DNA of 64,000 nucleotides from Lacticaseibacillus chiayiensis (GTDB lineage Bacteria; Bacillota; Bacilli; Lactobacillales; Lactobacillaceae): assembly GCF_004123795.1 (NCBI RefSeq), contig NZ_MSSM01000026.1, positions 16,289 through 80,288 on the forward strand, in the 5' to 3' direction. Shown one piece after another: positions 1-8,146 of the stretch. A program made the position numbers and the translations under genes. Below the pieces are notes generated by a model. It was not told where the DNA came from and ran no database searches. It saw nothing but the letters and a program-made list of their open reading frames with translations. How positions within the stretch are numbered: the stretch's first letter is position 1; every line of letters starts with the position of its first letter.

Positions 1-185
1 CAAAAGGTGATTACATTGGGCTTAGCAAATTGCCGCGCGATTCAAGTCCCGTTCGCTTGCACCATCGTGATGCATTGGATGGGCGCCCACATGCGTATAT
101 GCGCAAGTTCGGCCTTTCACGGCTTAATTTTCGCGAGATGGCGCACAAAGGGCAGATTCCAGGTGTGCGAAAAGCCAGTTGGTAG
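1..185 (+). CDS. rpsN: 30S ribosomal protein S14 (zinc-independent form), 3' end only
   Basis: The frame open from base 3 encodes the C-terminal 60 residues of S14 and ends at TAG 183-185; the 5' part lies outside the window. It contains the conserved [19 protein letters not shown] stretch and ends KASW. In zinc-binding S14 this stretch carries CxxC pairs; here the positions read SRLN, so this is the cysteine-free paralogue. In other Firmicutes that paralogue replaces the zinc form under zinc starvation, which fits its place beside a metal importer. The regulation is inference because the promoter is not in the window. A rho-independent terminator follows at 272-314, so it is not co-transcribed with the ABC operon. 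Confidence 0.93.
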   Translation, partial: KGDYIGLSKLPRDSSPVRLHHRDALDGRPHAYMRKFGLSRLNFREMAHKGQIPGVRKASW

Positions 186-271
186 GGTTGGCAGACACCG
201 CTGAAAAGAGCGTGGTCTTTAGTTACGGTATTGATTATTGAAAATGCTTAAAATAACATACCTATAAACAT

Positions 272-314
272 AGTTCTATGAACAATCAGTGCGATTGCTC
301 ATGGAACTTTTTTT
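272..314 (+). terminator. Terminator after rpsN
   Basis: AGTTCtATGA pairs with TCATgGAACT around a short loop and is followed by a run of eight T. It separates rpsN from the metal ABC operon. Confidence 0.8.
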
Positions 315-430
315 TACAGGTAATAGTAGCAAGCATATGTATTCGATTTCATTGTCTATTAGTGCAGCTTGATCAGTGATTGCCAAGAAGTAATTTGGTT
401 AACTGATTATAACTTTAAATGGGTTGCCAA

Positions 431-457
431 TGTTTTTTAAGTATACCTTAAAAAACA
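431..457. promoter_or_regulatory. Perfect 11-bp inverted repeat upstream of the metal ABC promoter
   Basis: TGTTTTTTAAG, a 5-nt spacer, then CTTAAAAAACA. It lies directly upstream of the -35 box (459-464). It is AT-rich and has no following T-run that would serve as a terminator, so a protein-binding site is more likely. The regulator is unknown; it differs from the TTAGG box downstream. Confidence 0.5.
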
Positions 458-458
458 C

Positions 459-487
459 TTGTCAGTAGGCTTGGTTTTCTGTAAGCT
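459..487 (+). promoter_or_regulatory. Promoter of the metal ABC operon
   Basis: TTGTCA (459-464), 17-bp spacer, TAAGCT (482-487). The predicted start lies near 494, just before the TTAGG-N4-CCTAA box. Confidence 0.55.
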
Positions 488-502
488 AAGAGTGGAAGCA
501 AA

Positions 503-516
503 TTAGGTCACCCTAA
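503..516. promoter_or_regulatory. Metalloregulator box TTAGG-N4-CCTAA (probable MntR/DtxR-type site)
   Basis: Perfect 5-bp inverted repeat TTAGG/CCTAA with spacer TCAC, starting 16 nt after the -10 box and ending 14 nt before the start codon. The same box occurs at the matching position before mntH (11849-11862). A DtxR-family Mn-dependent repressor is the natural candidate; the regulator gene is not in this window. Confidence 0.6.
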
Positions 517-530
517 AATTGGAGGTTCTT

Positions 531-1274
531 ATGTTAACAGTCAAGAACCTGACCGTTGCCTACGCTGACACACCGGTGTTTGCTGATGTTGCCGTTCATT
601 TTAACGCAGGCAAGATCACCGGGATCATTGGGCCTAACGGAGCAGGTAAATCGACCCTGATCAAAGCCATACTGGGATTGATCAAAGTACAATCAGGAGC
701 AGTGGACTTTTCTGGCAAGACGCTTAAAGAAGTCCAGCAAGCCATCGCTTATGTTGAGCAGCGCAAGGATCTGGATCTGACATTTCCGATTAATGTTCTG
801 GATCTGGTGCTGACTGGAACTTATGGGCGCTTGGGCTTGTTGAAGAGTCCTGGGAAAAAAGAACGTCAGGCAGCTTATGATGCGCTTGAACAAGTGGGAT
901 TGGAGGCGTTTACCAAACGCCAAATCAGTCAGTTGTCCGGTGGTCAGTTGCAACGGGTCTTTGTCGCACGAGCCATTGTTCAGCAAGCAGATATCATGAT
1001 TCTTGACGAACCGTTTGTCGGGATTGACATGAAGAGTGAGCAGGAGATCATGACGATTTTGAACCAGTGGCGGGATGCCGGTAAGACGTTAATCGTCGTG
1101 CATCACGATTTGAATAAAGTTTCGAATTATTTTGACGAACTTGTCGTGATGAACCACGGCATTATTGCTGAAGGACCGGTTGAAGAAGTTTATACGGCCC
1201 GGAATATTGAACGGGCATTCTCGGCGGACCTTTCCAATGTACTGTTTGCAACTAAGGAGGGGGCGAGTGCATGA
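531..1274 (+). CDS. Metal ABC transporter ATP-binding protein (Mn/Zn type)
   Basis: ATPase that powers uptake of Mn2+ or Zn2+ through the permease encoded next. The 247-residue protein has Walker A GPNGAGKS (about residues 34-41), a LSGGQ signature, Walker B ILDEP and the switch histidine in VVHHDLN, all typical of the MntB/SitB/ZnuC family. The start is ATG 531, not an upstream TTG, because GGAGG lies at 521-525. The stop overlaps the permease start (ATGA), so the two are translationally coupled. A promoter and a TTAGG-N4-CCTAA box precede it. Manganese is favoured over zinc because the box is shared with mntH and the binding protein resembles PsaA-type lipoproteins. Confidence 0.9.
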   Translation: MLTVKNLTVAYADTPVFADVAVHFNAGKITGIIGPNGAGKSTLIKAILGLIKVQSGAVDFSGKTLKEVQQAIAYVEQRKDLDLTFPINVLDLVLTGTYGRLGLLKSPGKKERQAAYDALEQVGLEAFTKRQISQLSGGQLQRVFVARAIVQQADIMILDEPFVGIDMKSEQEIMTILNQWRDAGKTLIVVHHDLNKVSNYFDELVVMNHGIIAEGPVEEVYTARNIERAFSADLSNVLFATKEGASA

Positions 1275-2164
1275 ACTCATTGATTGAATTTTTTAACGCT
1301 TTAGGCAAGTATGACTTTCTGCAAAGCGCATTAGTGACCGCGATTATGGTCGGTATCATGTCCGGATTGATTGGTAGCTTCATTATTCTGCGCGGTATGT
1401 CGTTGATGGGCGATGCGATTTCCCATGCGGTGCTGCCGGGTGTGGCGGTTGCCTATATGCTGGGCGTCAACGTGATGATCGGCGCTTCGGTGTTTGGCAT
1501 TATCGCCGCCTTGTTAATCGGTTTTGTGGCAGCTAACAGCAAGATTAAAACTGATACCTCGATTGGCGTTGTGTTCAGTGCGTTTTATGCTTTGGGATTC
1601 ATACTGATTTCAATGGCAGAAAGCGCTACGAATTTACACCATATTTTATTCGGGAATATTCTGGCAGTTAGCGATAGCGACATCATGACCACCGCGATCG
1701 TCTTAGGCATTGTTGTCATGTTCGTGGTTCTATTCTATAAGGAACTGTTGATCACGTCCTTTGATAACACCTTCGCCAAGACGTATGGCTTGAACACTAC
1801 AGCAATTCACTATGCCTTAATGCTCGTTTTGACTCTGGTGACGGTATCGGCCCTGCAGACAGTCGGCATCATTTTGGTGGTTGCGATGCTGATTACTCCG
1901 GCTGCAACAGCTTTCTTGTGGACCGACCGCCTCGAAACCATGCTTGTCATGTCGGCTAGTGTGGGTGTCATCTCATCCATCACCGGCCTGTATTTCAGCT
2001 TTACCTTAAACTGGGCATCCGGTCCGGCCATCGTGCTCGTAGCCGCCGTCTTATTCGCTATCTCATTTATTTTCTCGCCAAAACAGGCATTCTTTAGTTT
2101 TAGCAAGCGTCAGCGGACCAAGGAAGCCGCGGCGACTCAGACAGCGGAGGAGATTGTTCGATGA
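1271..2164 (+). CDS. Metal ABC transporter permease (ABC-3 family)
   Basis: Integral membrane subunit of the Mn/Zn importer. The 297-residue protein is very hydrophobic with about eight or nine membrane segments and the family hallmark GMSLMGDAISHAVLPG near residues 42-58. The C-terminal tail (KRQRTKEAAATQ) is charged and cytoplasmic. It overlaps the ATPase by 4 bp upstream and the binding protein by 4 bp downstream, giving a tightly coupled three-gene operon in the order ATPase, permease, binding protein. Nothing appears truncated. Confidence 0.9.
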   Translation: MNSLIEFFNALGKYDFLQSALVTAIMVGIMSGLIGSFIILRGMSLMGDAISHAVLPGVAVAYMLGVNVMIGASVFGIIAALLIGFVAANSKIKTDTSIGVVFSAFYALGFILISMAESATNLHHILFGNILAVSDSDIMTTAIVLGIVVMFVVLFYKELLITSFDNTFAKTYGLNTTAIHYALMLVLTLVTVSALQTVGIILVVAMLITPAATAFLWTDRLETMLVMSASVGVISSITGLYFSFTLNWASGPAIVLVAAVLFAISFIFSPKQAFFSFSKRQRTKEAAATQTAEEIVR

Positions 2165-3102
2165 AAAAGATTTTAATCACAGTTGGCGCGTTAATTGTTA
2201 TGATCGGTGGCGTATTTTGGTTCGTCAATAGCCGCAGCAATGCGCAAAAAGATGCGGCTAGCACGGGGCAAAAGTTACGCGTCGTGACAACCAACTCGAT
2301 TCTCGAAGACATGGTCCAAAATGTTGGTGGTGAACGGATTGAGCTTTATAGTATTGTGAAACGCGGGACGGATCCCCATGAATACGAACCGCGACCGACT
2401 GATGTGGCAGCCACAAGCGAAGCCAACCTTGTCTTCCATAATGGTTTGAATCTTGAAACCGGTGGTAATGGCTGGTTTAAGAAACTGGTAAAAACCTCAC
2501 ACAAGGCGTTTGGCAAGGATGTCTTTTCCGCAAGTGCTGGCGTTACGCCAGAGCATTTGACGACCAACGTCAAGGAAGAAGATCCGCATGCGTGGCTGGA
2601 TTTGGCTAACGGGATTCAATACGTTAAGACCATCACCAAAGTGCTTAAGGAAAAAGATGCCAAGAATGCTGATTACTATCAGAAAAACAGTGATCAGTAT
2701 GTTGCCAAGTTACAAAAGCTGCATAAAACGGCGCAATCACGGTTCCTGGACATTCCGGAAAAGCAACGTGTTTTGGTAACATCCGAGGGCGCCTTTAAGT
2801 ACTTCTCCAAGGCTTATCACGTGACTCCAGCCTATATCTGGGAAATCAACACCGAAGCTCAAGGGACGCCAGAACAAATGCAAACGGTTTTGGCTAAGAT
2901 CCGGTCGTCAGAAGTTAAACATTTATTCGTCGAAACATCGGTATCACCGAAGTCGATGAACAAGGTAGCTAAAGAAACCGGACTTTCGATCTATTCCAAG
3001 ATCTTCACCGACTCCCTTGCGGCTAAAGGCAAGCAAGGCGACACGTATTATACGATGATGAAGTGGAATCTCGACAAGATCCACGATGGCTTGGCGGGGT
3101 AG
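2161..3102 (+). CDS. Metal ABC transporter substrate-binding protein (LraI/PsaA family)
   Basis: Extracellular solute-binding protein that delivers the metal to the permease. The 313-residue protein carries the four expected ligands: His73 in DPHEYEP, His143 in DPHAWLD, Glu209 in TSEGAF and Asp284 in FTDSLA. The NGLNLETGGNGWF segment is typical of manganese-binding PsaA/ScaA proteins. Unlike most of the family it has no lipobox cysteine; the N-terminus is one hydrophobic segment (residues 4-22), so it may be anchored by an uncleaved helix or released after the SNA motif. It ends the operon; a hairpin follows at 3177-3230. Confidence 0.9.
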   Translation: MKKILITVGALIVMIGGVFWFVNSRSNAQKDAASTGQKLRVVTTNSILEDMVQNVGGERIELYSIVKRGTDPHEYEPRPTDVAATSEANLVFHNGLNLETGGNGWFKKLVKTSHKAFGKDVFSASAGVTPEHLTTNVKEEDPHAWLDLANGIQYVKTITKVLKEKDAKNADYYQKNSDQYVAKLQKLHKTAQSRFLDIPEKQRVLVTSEGAFKYFSKAYHVTPAYIWEINTEAQGTPEQMQTVLAKIRSSEVKHLFVETSVSPKSMNKVAKETGLSIYSKIFTDSLAAKGKQGDTYYTMMKWNLDKIHDGLAG

Positions 3103-3176
3103 TGCCCGAAGCCTTTGATAAAGTACAGAGACATGCTCATGTGTGAAGTCGCCTAGTAATTGGCCGGATTCACATC

Positions 3177-3230
3177 AAAAACAGCGCTGCTCGCGGATTT
3201 TCGTAAAGGAATCTGCGGGTGGCGCTGTTT
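3177..3230 (+). terminator. Probable terminator after the metal ABC operon
   Basis: AAACAGCGC pairs with GCGCTGTTT, with inner pairing of CGGATT and AATCTG; the stem ends in TTT. It lies between the ABC operon and the convergent arsR-type gene. Confidence 0.55.
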
Positions 3231-3263
3231 AGTTGGCATAAGGGGGCCTTGCTACGCGTGTTG

Positions 3264-3596
3264 TTACTCACCATGTCGTTTACCACGGGCGACGTGGTCG
3301 GCGTGGGCGAGCATGGCGTCGATCACCGTGATAATGTGAGGATCGTCCAAGCGGTAGTAATTCGCCTTGCCCACTCGTTTGGCGCTGACCAGCTGATGCT
3401 TACGCAGGAGTGCCAGCTGATGGGAGACGATCGATTGTTCGAGCCCCAATAAGTCGCCAAGCTTGCTGACGTTGAGTTCTTGCTGTTCGAGTAACTTCAA
3501 CATCTGTAGTCGGATCGGGTTGCTCAGCAGCTTAAAAATACGTTCGGCTTCGGCAAGCTTAGCTGATTCGACTAATTTTAACGAGTTGGCAGTCAT
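3264..3596 (-). CDS. ArsR/SmtB-family zinc-type metal sensor (CzrA-like)
   Basis: Winged-helix repressor of 110 residues that would release DNA when it binds metal. The HTH is visible in [20 protein letters not shown]. The last helix holds Asp85-x-His87, ten residues, then His98-x2-His101. That D-x-H-x10-H-x2-H pattern is the alpha5 zinc site of CzrA and SmtB, so Zn2+ (or Co2+) is the likely signal. There is no CxC in the alpha3N position used by ArsR or CadC. It lies downstream of a CDF efflux gene on the same strand, which is its probable target. The start is ambiguous between 3596 and 3605; the Shine-Dalgarno is weak for both. Confidence 0.85.
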   Translation of the reverse strand: MTANSLKLVESAKLAEAERIFKLLSNPIRLQMLKLLEQQELNVSKLGDLLGLEQSIVSHQLALLRKHQLVSAKRVGKANYYRLDDPHIITVIDAMLAHADHVARGKRHGE

Positions 3597-3644
3597 AAAT
3601 GTCATCGCTCTTTTCTGAAATGGGTTTCGCGGATTGTTTTTTGA

Positions 3645-3706
3645 ATATAAAACGACCTTAAAGCAAGATGTCTTAACATTCAAGGCATGTTACTTTAAGG
3701 TCATTT
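3645..3706 (-). terminator. Long AT-rich stem-loop between CDF and ArsR genes
   Basis: About 22-bp imperfect arms (AACGACCTTAAAG paired with CTTTAAGGTCATT) around a 16-nt loop. It could act as an attenuator or partial terminator after the CDF gene. Low GC makes efficient termination uncertain. Confidence 0.45.
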
Positions 3707-3734
3707 TGATTCGAGGTGGTAATGAACCGTGAAT

Positions 3735-4364
3735 TCAATCACGGTCTAATCCGGTTTGTAGGCTTTCCCAACCTTCACTCGCAACAAAGTAAACCAGAAT
3801 CAAGGCAGCCACTGAATCAGCCCACCACCAATTAAGCAGCCAAGTTAACAAACTGCCAAGCAAAACCGTAGCGGCCATATACGCACAGGTGATGTTGCAC
3901 ATGCCGTCTTCGACTAATGCTGCAGAAGCCAGCTTTTGGCCAAGATGGCGTTTTTTCAACGTCAGAATCGGCATTAGCAACACAGAGGCAATGGCAATTC
4001 CAATCCCGCTAAAGCTGCTTTCAGCGGCAGCATGGGTCACAAGGTTGAAGCCGGAAACACAGACTACATAAAGACTCAGCAGTAGCAAAACGCTGCCGAC
4101 CACAAGACTCGAGCGCCGTTCAGCCGCGGCTACAACTGCCGCGGGTGCACCGCTGTTTTCTTTTTTAAGTCGCCAGATTAAGGTTGCTCCCGAAATGATT
4201 TCAAGAAAACTATCTAGCCCAAACGCGATTAATAGAATCGAACCGGCTTGAAGACCTGACCATAAACCGATGATGAATTCAAAAGCCATCCAAGCCGTCG
4301 AGAAGTATTCAACCCGAATGGCTGCGGTCATATCATGCTTTTCAGTAATGGAAAGTGGCTGCAT
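3735..4364 (-). CDS. CDF-family cation efflux protein (short, membrane domain only)
   Basis: Predicted divalent-cation exporter of 209 residues with five or six membrane segments and no C-terminal cytoplasmic metallochaperone-like domain, so it is shorter than typical CzcD/ZitB (about 300). Aspartates in transmembrane contexts FGLDSFLEIISG and WWADSVAALI occupy the positions of the usual HxxxD/DxxxD metal sites, though the histidines are missing. The start is the ATG at 4364 because GGGGGG at 4371-4376 gives good spacing; a further ATG at 4370 is too close. The downstream CzrA-like gene suggests zinc export, but the altered metal site leaves the substrate open. Confidence 0.75.
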   Translation of the reverse strand: MQPLSITEKHDMTAAIRVEYFSTAWMAFEFIIGLWSGLQAGSILLIAFGLDSFLEIISGATLIWRLKKENSGAPAAVVAAAERRSSLVVGSVLLLLSLYVVCVSGFNLVTHAAAESSFSGIGIAIASVLLMPILTLKKRHLGQKLASAALVEDGMCNITCAYMAATVLLGSLLTWLLNWWWADSVAALILVYFVASEGWESLQTGLDRD

Positions 4365-4399
4365 GCTCATCCCCCCTTGTTCATCTTGATTGCTAACAC

Positions 4400-4428
4400 A
4401 TGATACATTTAACATATGTATGTGTCAA
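4400..4428 (-). promoter_or_regulatory. Promoter of the CDF-arsR operon, with ACATAT repeats
   Basis: On the minus strand TTGACA, 17-bp spacer, TATCAT: near-consensus. ACATAT occurs at 4412-4417 and again at 4428-4433, over the spacer and the -35 edge, where an ArsR-type repressor could block RNA polymerase. Confidence 0.65.
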
Positions 4429-4487
4429 CATATATAACTGATCGAGGGGTTCATCGATGGCCGAAATCGGACACCTGGTTGGGCACA

Positions 4488-4688
4488 TTAATGTTGCGGA
4501 GCGTGGCCTTGATGATGCGTTTCGCGGTCAGCGTGATAGGCTGAGATTAACCCCGAGATGGCATCAAGCGACATGATAATACCCATTAACCACATCGCAG
4601 CCATGTTGTGCATGGTAGCAATTAGCACCAGCAACACGACATTGAGGGCCAGCATGAACCAGCCCATTGACTTTGACATTGTTTGCAT
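4488..4688 (-). CDS. Small Met/His-rich two-helix membrane protein
   Basis: A 66-residue protein with two membrane segments, an N-terminus rich in methionine (MQTMSKSMGWFM) and a histidine-rich C-terminus (HADRETHHQGHAPQH). The start at 4688 is chosen because AAGGAGG at about 4697-4703 is 8 nt away. I do not recognise the family. The Met and His content and the neighbouring CDF and multicopper oxidase genes suggest a copper or other metal link, but that is inference. It is transcribed divergently from the oxidase gene. Confidence 0.6.
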   Translation of the reverse strand: MQTMSKSMGWFMLALNVVLLVLIATMHNMAAMWLMGIIMSLDAISGLISAYHADRETHHQGHAPQH

Positions 4689-4818
4689 GTTCATTTCCTC
4701 CTTTTTCAAAAAAAGTTCCCCAAACGGCGCTGATGGATACGCGCCTAGTTTAGATTAATTCTAGATTGTATTTATGGCAACCCTAAAAAGTGCTAAAATT
4801 CAAATTAAGGGGGGACCG

Positions 4819-6351
4819 ATGATGAAAACCTATACCGACTATTTCTTTGATGAGCCGGCGTTTGACTTGCACGATGGCGGCTATGTGCCGCTTGAGGTAA
4901 GCGATGCGCCAGCCAAACCCTTGAACGTACCGCCTTTGTTGAAGCCTGACAAAGAAACGGCAACTGATGTTTATTACACAGTCACGGCAGAAGCGGGCGA
5001 GACGCAACTGTTGCCGGGACCCAAGACCAAGACGTGGGGATACAATGCCAGCTTGTTGGGGCAGACCATTGTTTATCGCCGTGGTCAGCATGTTCACGTG
5101 ACGTTGAAAAATGCGTTGCCAGAAGTGACAACCTTTCATTGGCATGGGGCCGATGTGAGTGGTCCTTATGTGGATGGTGGCTGCCATGCGCCGGTTTATC
5201 CAGGTGAAAGTAAGCAAATTGATTTCACACTGGATCAACCAGCTACAACGCTCTGGTTGCACGCCCATCCGTGCCCGGAAACGGCGGAGCAGGTATGGCA
5301 TGGACTAGCGGCGATGGTCATTGTCAAAGATGACCATGAGGAGAGTCTGCCACTGCCACGGAACTATGGCGTGGATGATATTCCGGTCATTTTGCAGGAT
5401 CGGCGCTTTCATGAGAATAATCAGTGGGATTACCGTGCTGATTATGATCCTGATGGGGTTGCCGGCCCGACTGTTATGATCAACGGGACGGTTAATCCTT
5501 ATTTTGACGTCACGACGCAAAAAGTTCGGTTACGCTTTTTGAACGGGGCCAATCGTCGTGAATGGCGTCTGCATTTTTCCGATGATTTGCCATTTACCCA
5601 AATTGGCGGAGATGGTTCATTATTGCCTGAGCCAGTTTCATTGACCCATTTGATGATGACTTGTGCCGAGCGAGACGAGGTCATCGTCGATTTTGGTCAA
5701 TATCATGAGGGCGACGAGGTGACCCTGTTCACGGATGACGTGCCAATCTTGAAATTCCGGATTCATGCATTTAAGCCGGATCACAGCCGGCTGCCAGATA
5801 AGCTATTCACTGTGAATGCACCGGCAGTTGATCCTGCTTTGCCAATTCGGCACGTGGTCATGCAAGGAATGGATGAAAGTGTCGCTATTGACGGTAAGAA
5901 GTTTGAAATGCAGCGGATTGACGCTACCCAACCGATTGGCAGAGCCCAGTATTGGGATGTCACCAACAGCAATGAAGCACCGGGCATGGTTCATCCGTTC
6001 CATGTGCATGGCACCCAATTCTTAGTCTTGTCACGCAACGGCCACGCACCTTATCCAAACGAGCATGGCTACAAAGATACGATTGGTGTCAACCCGGGTG
6101 AAACGGTTCGGCTACTGGTTCGGTTTGACTTGCCTGGGGTTTACATGTATCACTGCCACATTCTCGAACATGAAGATGGCGGCATGATGGCGCAAATTGA
6201 AACTTTTGATCCAAGTAAACCGAAACAGGAATATAAGTTGATGGACATGGATACGTTGATGAAGGCGTTGGCCAAAGAGCGCGGTGTCAAACCATCTGAA
6301 TTATGGATGGGCGGTATGCAGTCCTATGAAAAAATGGGTATGAAAATGTAA
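4819..6351 (+). CDS. Multicopper oxidase (CotA/CueO/bilirubin-oxidase-like)
   Basis: Three-cupredoxin-domain oxidase of 510 residues that couples one-electron oxidation of a substrate to reduction of O2 to water. All four copper-ligand clusters are present: HWHG (107-110), HAHP (148-151), HPFHVHG (about residue 395) and YHCHILEHEDGGM (about 444-456), giving type 1, 2 and 3 sites. No signal peptide or Tat motif is visible, so it is probably cytoplasmic as spore-coat CotA is. The start at ATG 4819 follows AAGGGGGG by 5 nt. The C-terminus is Met-rich (MGGMQSYEKMGMKM). An MFS exporter follows after 35 nt. Possible roles are Cu+ or Mn2+ oxidation or phenol oxidation; the substrate is not shown. 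Confidence 0.92.
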   Translation: MMKTYTDYFFDEPAFDLHDGGYVPLEVSDAPAKPLNVPPLLKPDKETATDVYYTVTAEAGETQLLPGPKTKTWGYNASLLGQTIVYRRGQHVHVTLKNALPEVTTFHWHGADVSGPYVDGGCHAPVYPGESKQIDFTLDQPATTLWLHAHPCPETAEQVWHGLAAMVIVKDDHEESLPLPRNYGVDDIPVILQDRRFHENNQWDYRADYDPDGVAGPTVMINGTVNPYFDVTTQKVRLRFLNGANRREWRLHFSDDLPFTQIGGDGSLLPEPVSLTHLMMTCAERDEVIVDFGQYHEGDEVTLFTDDVPILKFRIHAFKPDHSRLPDKLFTVNAPAVDPALPIRHVVMQGMDESVAIDGKKFEMQRIDATQPIGRAQYWDVTNSNEAPGMVHPFHVHGTQFLVLSRNGHAPYPNEHGYKDTIGVNPGETVRLLVRFDLPGVYMYHCHILEHEDGGMMAQIETFDPSKPKQEYKLMDMDTLMKALAKERGVKPSELWMGGMQSYEKMGMKM

Positions 6352-6386
6352 AGTTCCAACCATACTAAATAGAAATCGATGATGTT

Positions 6387-7757
6387 ATGAGTGTTTCAAC
6401 GATAAGACATCGAGGCGCGTTCGTGGCAACGTTGCTGACAGGCACGTTCTCAATGTCAATTTCGCAATCTTCTTTGAGTACTGCGTATCCGGCGTTTATG
6501 AAAGCATTTGGTTTAGGTGCTGACACGGTTGCGTGGTTGACAACCGGCTTCATGCTGGTGATGACGTTGATGATTCCGGTCAGTCCGTGGCTGCTACACA
6601 ATGTTCCATTTCAACGGTTATTTCAAGCGATTGAACTGATCTTTGCGATCGGGACTGGGCTATGTATCTGGGCGCCGAATTTTACCGTTTTGATGATCGG
6701 GCGGCTGCTTGAAGCCGTTGCTGTCGGCATTATTTTTCCTAGCTTTCAGACGGTTTTGTTGACGATTACACCGCATTCAGAACGTGGTAAAGTGATGGGG
6801 ACAGCCGGCTTGGTGATGGGGTCAGCGTTAGCAGTCGGTCCGATTATTTCTGGCGTACTGTTGACATGGTTTCCATGGCAGGCACTGTTTTTGTTCTTCC
6901 TAATTGTTTCGTTGCTGGTTCTGGCGGTTTCAACCGTGACGATTGCTTCCGTAATGCCGATGGAACCCACGCGATTGGACTGGGTTTCTTTTGTTCTGTC
7001 CGCAAGCTTTCCGATTTTGCTGTACGCTTTGAGCGCTTGGTCAAAGCAAGGTCTACATGCGGGTATTGTTGGTCTGTTGATTTTAGGTATTTTAGCGGCA
7101 GGCATTTTTGTAGTCCGGCAGTTGAACCGCCAGTCACCGATGCTCCAATTGCGGGTGTTTGCGACCGGAATGTTTACCAAAGCGGTGTTTTTAACCGGTA
7201 TTTCCTATATTGGCTTAATTGTCACCACGATTCTGATGCCACTTTACTTTCAGACGTTGCTAGGTCTATCGCCACTGGTTTCAGGATTGTCACTGGTTCC
7301 GGCGGCAGTTTTACTAAGCCTACTTAACCCGGTTAGCGGTCGGTTACTTGATCGCTTTGGACCGCGCTTAGTTGCGATGATCGGGATGGTTCTGATTACG
7401 GGTGGCTTTGGCTTACTGGCTATTTTTGCCCATCAACTACCATTAATAGTCGCTATCATGTTGACGATGGCAACGGAAGCCGGTAATGCGTTTGTGATGA
7501 TGCCATCAGTAACAGCCGGTGCAAACGCCTTGCCGAACGACTTGGTGGCAGATGGCACGGCTGTTACCACAACAGCCAGACAGCTGTTCGGTTCGGCGGG
7601 CGTCATGTTTGCAACCGTCCTGTTGGATAACATGCAAGCCACGCTGCACAGCGATGCTGGCGGCTTCGCTGTGACCTTTGCTGTATTTGCGGGCGTGGGG
7701 CTTGTGGGCTTGCTGCTGGCGCTGACATTGCCGAAGTCGGTTGCGAAGAAACAATGA
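6387..7757 (+). CDS. MFS drug exporter, DHA2 (EmrB/QacA) family
   Basis: Proton-coupled multidrug efflux protein of 456 residues with about 14 membrane helices. Recognisable features are the N-terminal STAYPAFMKAFG, motif-A-like and motif-C segments (GSALAVGPIISGVLLTWFPW) and the GRLLDRFG loop in the second half. It starts 35 nt after the multicopper oxidase stop with a poor Shine-Dalgarno, so it probably depends on read-through and coupling. The substrate is unknown. Its place behind a phenol- or metal-oxidising enzyme suggests export of a toxic compound, but this is inference. Confidence 0.85.
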   Translation: MSVSTIRHRGAFVATLLTGTFSMSISQSSLSTAYPAFMKAFGLGADTVAWLTTGFMLVMTLMIPVSPWLLHNVPFQRLFQAIELIFAIGTGLCIWAPNFTVLMIGRLLEAVAVGIIFPSFQTVLLTITPHSERGKVMGTAGLVMGSALAVGPIISGVLLTWFPWQALFLFFLIVSLLVLAVSTVTIASVMPMEPTRLDWVSFVLSASFPILLYALSAWSKQGLHAGIVGLLILGILAAGIFVVRQLNRQSPMLQLRVFATGMFTKAVFLTGISYIGLIVTTILMPLYFQTLLGLSPLVSGLSLVPAAVLLSLLNPVSGRLLDRFGPRLVAMIGMVLITGGFGLLAIFAHQLPLIVAIMLTMATEAGNAFVMMPSVTAGANALPNDLVADGTAVTTTARQLFGSAGVMFATVLLDNMQATLHSDAGGFAVTFAVFAGVGLVGLLLALTLPKSVAKKQ

Positions 7758-8017
7758 AGTCAGATAAGTAAGTGGCCAGTCAGAATTTATAAGCACGACA
7801 TAATGTGAACAATAATTTCAAAATGAGTTGTTGCTCGCGTTTTTGTATCCTCACAGATATTTTGGTAGAACTCCTGAAGCATTAATGCCAAAGCAGCGCA
7901 ATCGTAGGCGAGGTGCAGCTCGGCCGTCTCCGCTCTAGCTTCGCGCCACAACCTTCATCTGGTCGGAGATTGCGGCGTGTTTAGCATGGCACTGAATATA
8001 CTAATACAAGCGCAAAC
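7758..8017. other. Intergenic region with no recognisable gene
   Basis: No frame with a ribosome-binding site was found. The part 7893-7976 is GC-rich and contains paired CGCAATC and GATTGCG, suggesting an RNA stem or a remnant of a palindromic repeat. Confidence 0.4.
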
Positions 8018-8055
8018 AAAGCGCCGCCTAACCCGAAAAAGTTAGGCGGCGCTTT
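8018..8055. terminator. Strong bidirectional hairpin
   Basis: Perfect 15-bp arms AAAGCGCCGCCTAAC / GTTAGGCGGCGCTTT with an 8-nt loop. A/T-ended on both sides, it can terminate the MFS gene from the left and the minus-strand gene at 8147-8512 from the right. Confidence 0.8.
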
Positions 8056-8146
8056 ACTGCAACTAAGCAGCTTGACTGAATGACTTAGCTGCAGTGATCA
8101 GGAGAGAAGCCGTCATGCGACTAGGAAAGGAGGTAACGCGGTTGCT

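Noticed and set aside
7..204. A 65-codon open frame at the left edge
   Set aside because: It is out of frame with the clear S14 C-terminus (frame of base 3) and has no family resemblance.
399..410. TTAACTGATTAT as an AdcR/Zur zinc box
   Set aside because: Only one good half-site; the TTAGG-N4-CCTAA box is stronger and is shared with mntH.
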